A DNA stretch of 10,068 nucleotides from an uncultured Ardenticatenia bacterium (GTDB taxonomy: Bacteria; Chloroflexota; Anaerolineae; Promineifilales; Promineifilaceae), in the NCBI GenBank assembly GCA_937858165.1, contig CALLZA010000215.1, positions 1-10,068 on the forward strand, given 5' to 3'. A program made the position numbers and the translations under genes. The notes beneath the pieces are model-generated. The model worked only from the letters and a program-made list of their open reading frames with translations, had not been told where the DNA came from and searched no databases. Positions 7,341-10,068 of the stretch are shown in pieces. Each line of letters begins with the position of its first letter. Positions within the stretch are counted from its first letter, which is position 1.

Positions 7341-8573
7341 ATGTACGATTTAGATCGCATCCGCGCTGACTTTCCCATCCTTGCCACCGAGGTTTACCCC
7401 GGCGTGCCTCTCGTCTATCTCGATAGCGCGGCATCGTCGCAGAAGCCGGCGGCAGTCATCGCGGCCATGGACGACTACTACCGCCGCTACCACGCCAACG
7501 TCCACCGCGGCGTCCATCGGCTGAGCGAGTTGGCGACGACGGCCTATGAAGGTGCGCGGGTGCGCCTGGCCGAGTTTATCCATGCCGCGCCGGAGGAGAT
7601 CATCTTTGTCGGCAATGCCACTGAGGGGTTCAACCTCGTGGCCCAAAGTTGGGGGCGGGCCAACGTTGGGCCGGGCGACGAGATTCTACTGACGGAGATG
7701 GAGCACCATGCCAACCTCGTCCCGTGGCAGATGCTGGCCGCCGAGCGCGGCGTGACGCTGCGCTACCTGCCGTTCCACGACGACGGCACGCTCGCACTGG
7801 AACGATTGGGCGAGTTTCTGACCGAGCGGACGAAGCTTTTCTCCTTCACCGCCGTCTCCAACGTCTTCGGCACCATCAACCCCGTGCGCGAACTGGTCGA
7901 TGCCGCCCATGCTGTCGGCGCGCTGGCGATGGTCGACGCGGCCCAGTCGGTGCCCCACATGCCGGTCGACGTGGGCCAACTGGACTGCGACTTCCTGGCC
8001 TTCTCGTCGCACAAGATGTGCGGGCCAACGGGCATTGGCGTGCTCTATGGCCGGCGCGATCTGCTGGAAACCATGCCCCCCTTCCTGGGCGGCGGCGACA
8101 TGATCCGCCGCGTGACGTTCGATGGGTTTATTCCCAACGAGCTGCCGTGGAAGTTTGAGGCGGGCACGCCGCGCATCGCCGAAGCTATCGGGTTGGGCGC
8201 GGCCGTAGACTACCTGAGCGCCCTTGGCCTCGATGCCGTCCATGACCACGAGCAGGCCATGACCGCCTACGCCCTGGAGTCACTGAGCGAGATCCCGGGT
8301 CTGCGTTTGCTGGGACCGCCTGGCACTCAACACGGTGGGCTGGCCGCCTTTACGCTGGCAGGGGCGCACCCCCACGACATTGCCGAACTACTCGACAAGG
8401 ACGGCATCGCCATTCGCGCCGGCCACCACTGCGCCATGCCGCTGCACCACAAGCTGGGCATCAACGCCTCGGCGCGGGCCAGCTTCTACGTCCACACGAC
8501 TCCAGACGAGATCGACAAGCTGGTGGTCGGGTTGCATCGCGTTCGCGAAGTGTTTAGACTAGGAAGCCAATAG
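7341..8573 (+). CDS. sufS: Cysteine desulfurase SufS (group II)
   Basis: A 410-residue PLP-dependent cysteine desulfurase that converts L-cysteine to alanine and a protein-bound persulfide, feeding sulfur to SufU and SufBCD. The PLP lysine is K225 in FSSHKMCGPTGIG. Cofactor-contacting H122-H123 (MEHHANLVPW), D199 and Q202 (MVDAAQS) are present. The catalytic C364 lies in the group II motif RAGHHCAMPLH (359-369), and the typical N-terminus IRADFPIL is seen at residues 7-14. The length is normal for SufS. The start ATG 7341 is chosen because residues 1-14 match the family. Its ribosome-binding site is poor: GGAAG is only 1 nt away, and the heptamer hairpin ends 16 nt upstream, which may limit or couple translation. 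It lies between the rhodanese gene and sufU, giving donor and acceptor adjacent. Confidence 0.97.
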   Translation: MYDLDRIRADFPILATEVYPGVPLVYLDSAASSQKPAAVIAAMDDYYRRYHANVHRGVHRLSELATTAYEGARVRLAEFIHAAPEEIIFVGNATEGFNLVAQSWGRANVGPGDEILLTEMEHHANLVPWQMLAAERGVTLRYLPFHDDGTLALERLGEFLTERTKLFSFTAVSNVFGTINPVRELVDAAHAVGALAMVDAAQSVPHMPVDVGQLDCDFLAFSSHKMCGPTGIGVLYGRRDLLETMPPFLGGGDMIRRVTFDGFIPNELPWKFEAGTPRIAEAIGLGAAVDYLSALGLDAVHDHEQAMTAYALESLSEIPGLRLLGPPGTQHGGLAAFTLAGAHPHDIAELLDKDGIAIRAGHHCAMPLHHKLGINASARASFYVHTTPDEIDKLVVGLHRVREVFRLGSQ

Positions 8574-8584
8574 GCGCGTAGTTG

Positions 8585-8635
8585 GTAGTCCAGCGATTTA
8601 TTGCGCTCTGGGACCGCGCAGAAGCGCTCGACTAC
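8585..8635. repeat. Palindromic element with possible three-way junction (sufS-sufU gap)
   Basis: GTAGTC (8585-8590) pairs with GACTAC (8630-8635). Inside it two hairpins can form: AGCG (8592-8595) with CGCT (8604-8607), and GCGC-AGAA-GCGC (8616-8627). An alternative outer pairing is CGTAGT (8577-8582) with ACTACG (8631-8636). It looks like a REP-type palindromic intergenic repeat rather than a terminator, as no T-run follows. Confidence 0.5.
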
Positions 8636-8661
8636 GAACGGCACGAACCACGGGAGGCGCA

Positions 8662-9063
8662 ATGGACGCCGGCATCTATCGCGAGCAGATCATCGATCTC
8701 TACGAACACCCGCTGAACTACGGCACGCTGGAACGGCCCGACTTCAGCTATGAGGAAGATAACCCCCTGTGCGGCGACCTCATCCGCATTGACGTGCGCC
8801 TCGACGAGGGGCAGCGCGTGGCCGAGGTCGTCTGGTCGGGCGACGGCTGCGCCATCAGCCAGGCGGCGGCTTCGTTGTTGACCGAGGAGATTAAAGGCCA
8901 GGCGCTGGCCGAACTGAAGGCTTTCCCGGCCGAACGGCTACTGGAGCTGGTCGGCGTGCCGTTGAGCATGGCGCGCGTCAAGTGTGCTCTGCTGTCGCTG
9001 AAGGTACTGAAAGCCGGCGCCTACGGCATTCCTGACCCCGACACGATGCGCGGCCATGAGTAG
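8662..9063 (+). CDS. sufU: SufU/IscU-type Fe-S scaffold or sulfur-relay protein (compact form)
   Basis: A 133-residue IscU-fold protein with the three conserved cysteines C37 (NPLCGD, with D39), C63 (GDGCAIS) and C108 (ARVKCALLSLKVLK). In Gram-positive SUF systems SufU binds zinc through these residues and accepts persulfide from SufS. K107 before C108 is SufU-like (IscU has His there). However, the C63-C108 distance of 45 residues is close to IscU (43) and shorter than in B. subtilis SufU (62), so the characteristic SufU insertion is missing. Genomic position directly after sufS favours SufU function. The start ATG has GGGAGG (8652-8657) spaced 4 nt. The 3' end overlaps the next gene by 8 nt. 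An IscU-like scaffold role is the alternative. Confidence 0.9.
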   Translation: MDAGIYREQIIDLYEHPLNYGTLERPDFSYEEDNPLCGDLIRIDVRLDEGQRVAEVVWSGDGCAISQAAASLLTEEIKGQALAELKAFPAERLLELVGVPLSMARVKCALLSLKVLKAGAYGIPDPDTMRGHE

Positions 9064-9376
9064 TTTCGTCGCTGTAGCCCGTGTCGAGGAGTTGCCGCCC
9101 GGCACGCGCCTGCACTACACCTTCGACGAGGAGACGGTCATCGTCCTCAACGTCGACGGTGAGTTCTTTGCCATCGCCGACCTCTGTACCCACGACGGCG
9201 GGCCGCTGGAGGACGGCGAGGTATGTGACCACCAGATCGAGTGCCCCCGCCACGGCGCGCGCTTCGACATTCGCACAGGTCGCGTGACGCGCCTGCCGGC
9301 CAGTGATCCAATCCCCACTTACGCGGTCAAAATTGAAGATGGCTTTGTTTGCGTTGAGGAACCGGAGCCTTGGTAG
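9056..9376 (+). CDS. Rieske [2Fe-2S] ferredoxin
   Basis: A 106-residue single-domain Rieske protein of the dioxygenase-ferredoxin type. The cluster ligands are C44 and H46 (LCTHDGGPL) and C63 and H66 (ECPRHGARFD), and the fold ends in the usual beta-strands with YAVKIEDG. A fifth cysteine, C57, lies between the two motifs. There is no signal peptide, so it is cytosolic. It probably carries single electrons. Its reductase and oxygenase partners are not in the window. The start ATG 9056 overlaps the sufU stop by 8 nt, so it is the last gene of the SUF unit. Similar Rieske genes occur in suf operons of other bacteria, where they may be cluster clients or electron donors for assembly; which applies here is unknown. 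Confidence 0.93.
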   Translation: MSSFVAVARVEELPPGTRLHYTFDEETVIVLNVDGEFFAIADLCTHDGGPLEDGEVCDHQIECPRHGARFDIRTGRVTRLPASDPIPTYAVKIEDGFVCVEEPEPW

Positions 9377-9382
9377 CGTCGT

Positions 9383-9410
9383 TCTGGTAGCAGCGGAGCC
9401 AGATTGCTTT
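9383..9410 (+). terminator. Weak candidate terminator of the SUF operon
   Basis: TCTGGT (9383-9388) can pair with GCCAGA (9398-9403) across a 9-nt loop, followed by TTGCTTT. The stem is short and the T tract broken. It sits 7 bp after the Rieske stop, the right place for a terminator, but the support is weak. Confidence 0.35.
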
Positions 9411-9463
9411 AGAAGTTCCACACGAACCTATCAAGCCTTAGCCTAAGAAACAATTGTTGTAGT

Positions 9464-9492
9464 TTGACAATAGTGGCAGAATTGCCTATAGT
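9464..9492 (+). promoter_or_regulatory. gyrA promoter (TTGACA-17-TATAGT)
   Basis: TTGACA (9464-9469) and TATAGT (9487-9492) are exactly 17 nt apart. Transcription should begin near 9499, giving a leader of about 64 nt before the gyrA ATG. This separates gyrA from the SUF operon. Confidence 0.8.
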
Positions 9493-9519
9493 TAGACATT
9501 ACTAGAACAAATTTTCAGT

Positions 9520-9542
9520 TGGGTCGTTGCTTTTTCGACCCA
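9520..9542 (+). promoter_or_regulatory. Leader hairpin upstream of gyrA
   Basis: TGGGTCG (9520-9526) pairs perfectly with CGACCCA (9536-9542) around a 9-nt loop containing six T residues. It lies in the leader, ending 20 nt before the ATG. The T-run is in the loop, not after the stem, so it is not a terminator. It may affect mRNA stability or ribosome access. Confidence 0.5.
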
Positions 9543-9562
9543 CTTTGCGGAACTGTGCCACC

Positions 9563-9898
<336 letters not shown>

Positions 9899-9964
9899 CT
9901 GTCTCTTATACACATCTCCGAGCCCACGAGACCGTACTAGATCTCGTATGCCGTCTTCTGCTTG
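9899..9964. other. Illumina Nextera P7 adapter with i7 index (contaminant, opposite orientation)
   Basis: In order: mosaic end CTGTCTCTTATACACATCT plus read-2 adapter (9899-9932), index CGTACTAG (9933-9940) and the P7 sequence (9941-9964). It is the reverse complement of the left-end block over 65 nt. It truncates gyrA. Confidence 0.98.
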
Positions 9965-10068
9965 AAAAAAAAAAAAAACAATTCACTGAAAACACTTACT
10001 CTAACTAATCAAGTTGTACACAGACACTGTAGGACACATGAACAACGAACTCACGGTATTTGTCCACA
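9965..10068. other. Poly-A run and non-genomic flank after the adapter
   Basis: A poly-A run (9965-9978), typical of reads running past the end of a library molecule, is followed by about 90 bases of AT-rich sequence unlike the insert. I see no gene or signal in it. It should be trimmed. Confidence 0.85.

Noticed and set aside
9527..9562. TTG start extending GyrA by 12 residues
   Set aside because: The extension reads through the leader hairpin, and [15 protein letters not shown] from ATG 9563 is the family-like start.
9965..9978. Poly-A as terminator or tail signal
   Set aside because: It directly follows the P7 sequence and is a sequencing artefact.

Overview
The window is a metagenome-style contig from a high-GC bacterium, most likely a member of the Chloroflexota (Anaerolineae-like). 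That assignment is an inference from protein character, GC content and gene order and was not tested by a search. Only about 103-9898 is genomic. Both ends carry Illumina Nextera P7 adapter (with a CGTACTAG-type i7 index), followed on the right by a poly-A run, and outside the adapters lies low-GC junk.

Layout. (1) 103-635, minus strand: 3'-truncated calcineurin-like metallophosphoesterase. (2) 673-about 1464, plus strand: membrane-anchored YdcF/ElyC (DUF218) protein, divergent from (1). The two genes share a perfect palindrome holding two TATAAT boxes and both ATG codons, which suggests leaderless transcripts. The YdcF frame lacks its expected stop and runs on to 1821, antisense into the next gene. 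(3) 1552-2558, minus strand: a two-gene unit, sufR (Fe-S-sensing winged-helix repressor) and a DUF59/SufT-like gene, coupled by an ATGA overlap. (4) 2738-9376, plus strand: the SUF Fe-S cluster assembly operon in the order sufC, sufB, sufD, tandem-domain rhodanese, sufS, sufU, Rieske ferredoxin. (5) 9563-9898, plus strand: the 5' end of gyrA, cut by the adapter, with its own promoter and a leader hairpin.

How it works together. SufS (with SufU as probable sulfur acceptor) takes sulfur from cysteine, the SufB-SufC-SufD complex builds the cluster, and SufT-like DUF59 proteins help in cluster maturation. The rhodanese is a plausible extra persulfide source, and the Rieske protein is a plausible client or electron carrier. 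SufR is transcribed divergently from sufC. The two strong promoters have -35 boxes facing each other across an AT-rich 33-bp centre, the natural place for SufR to act on both units.

The main non-coding observation is that every gap of more than about 60 bp inside the operon (sufD-rhodanese, rhodanese-sufS, sufS-sufU) holds a different palindromic element. One of these is a hairpin made of phased CAGTNNN/ACTGNNN heptamers, and another is a possible three-way junction. The other junctions are a 2-bp gap or 8-bp overlaps. I see no exotic new defence or mobile system. The unusual points are the palindromic regulatory and repeat elements, a compact SufU lacking the usual insertion, the rhodanese inside the operon, and the GyrA residue that replaces Ser83.
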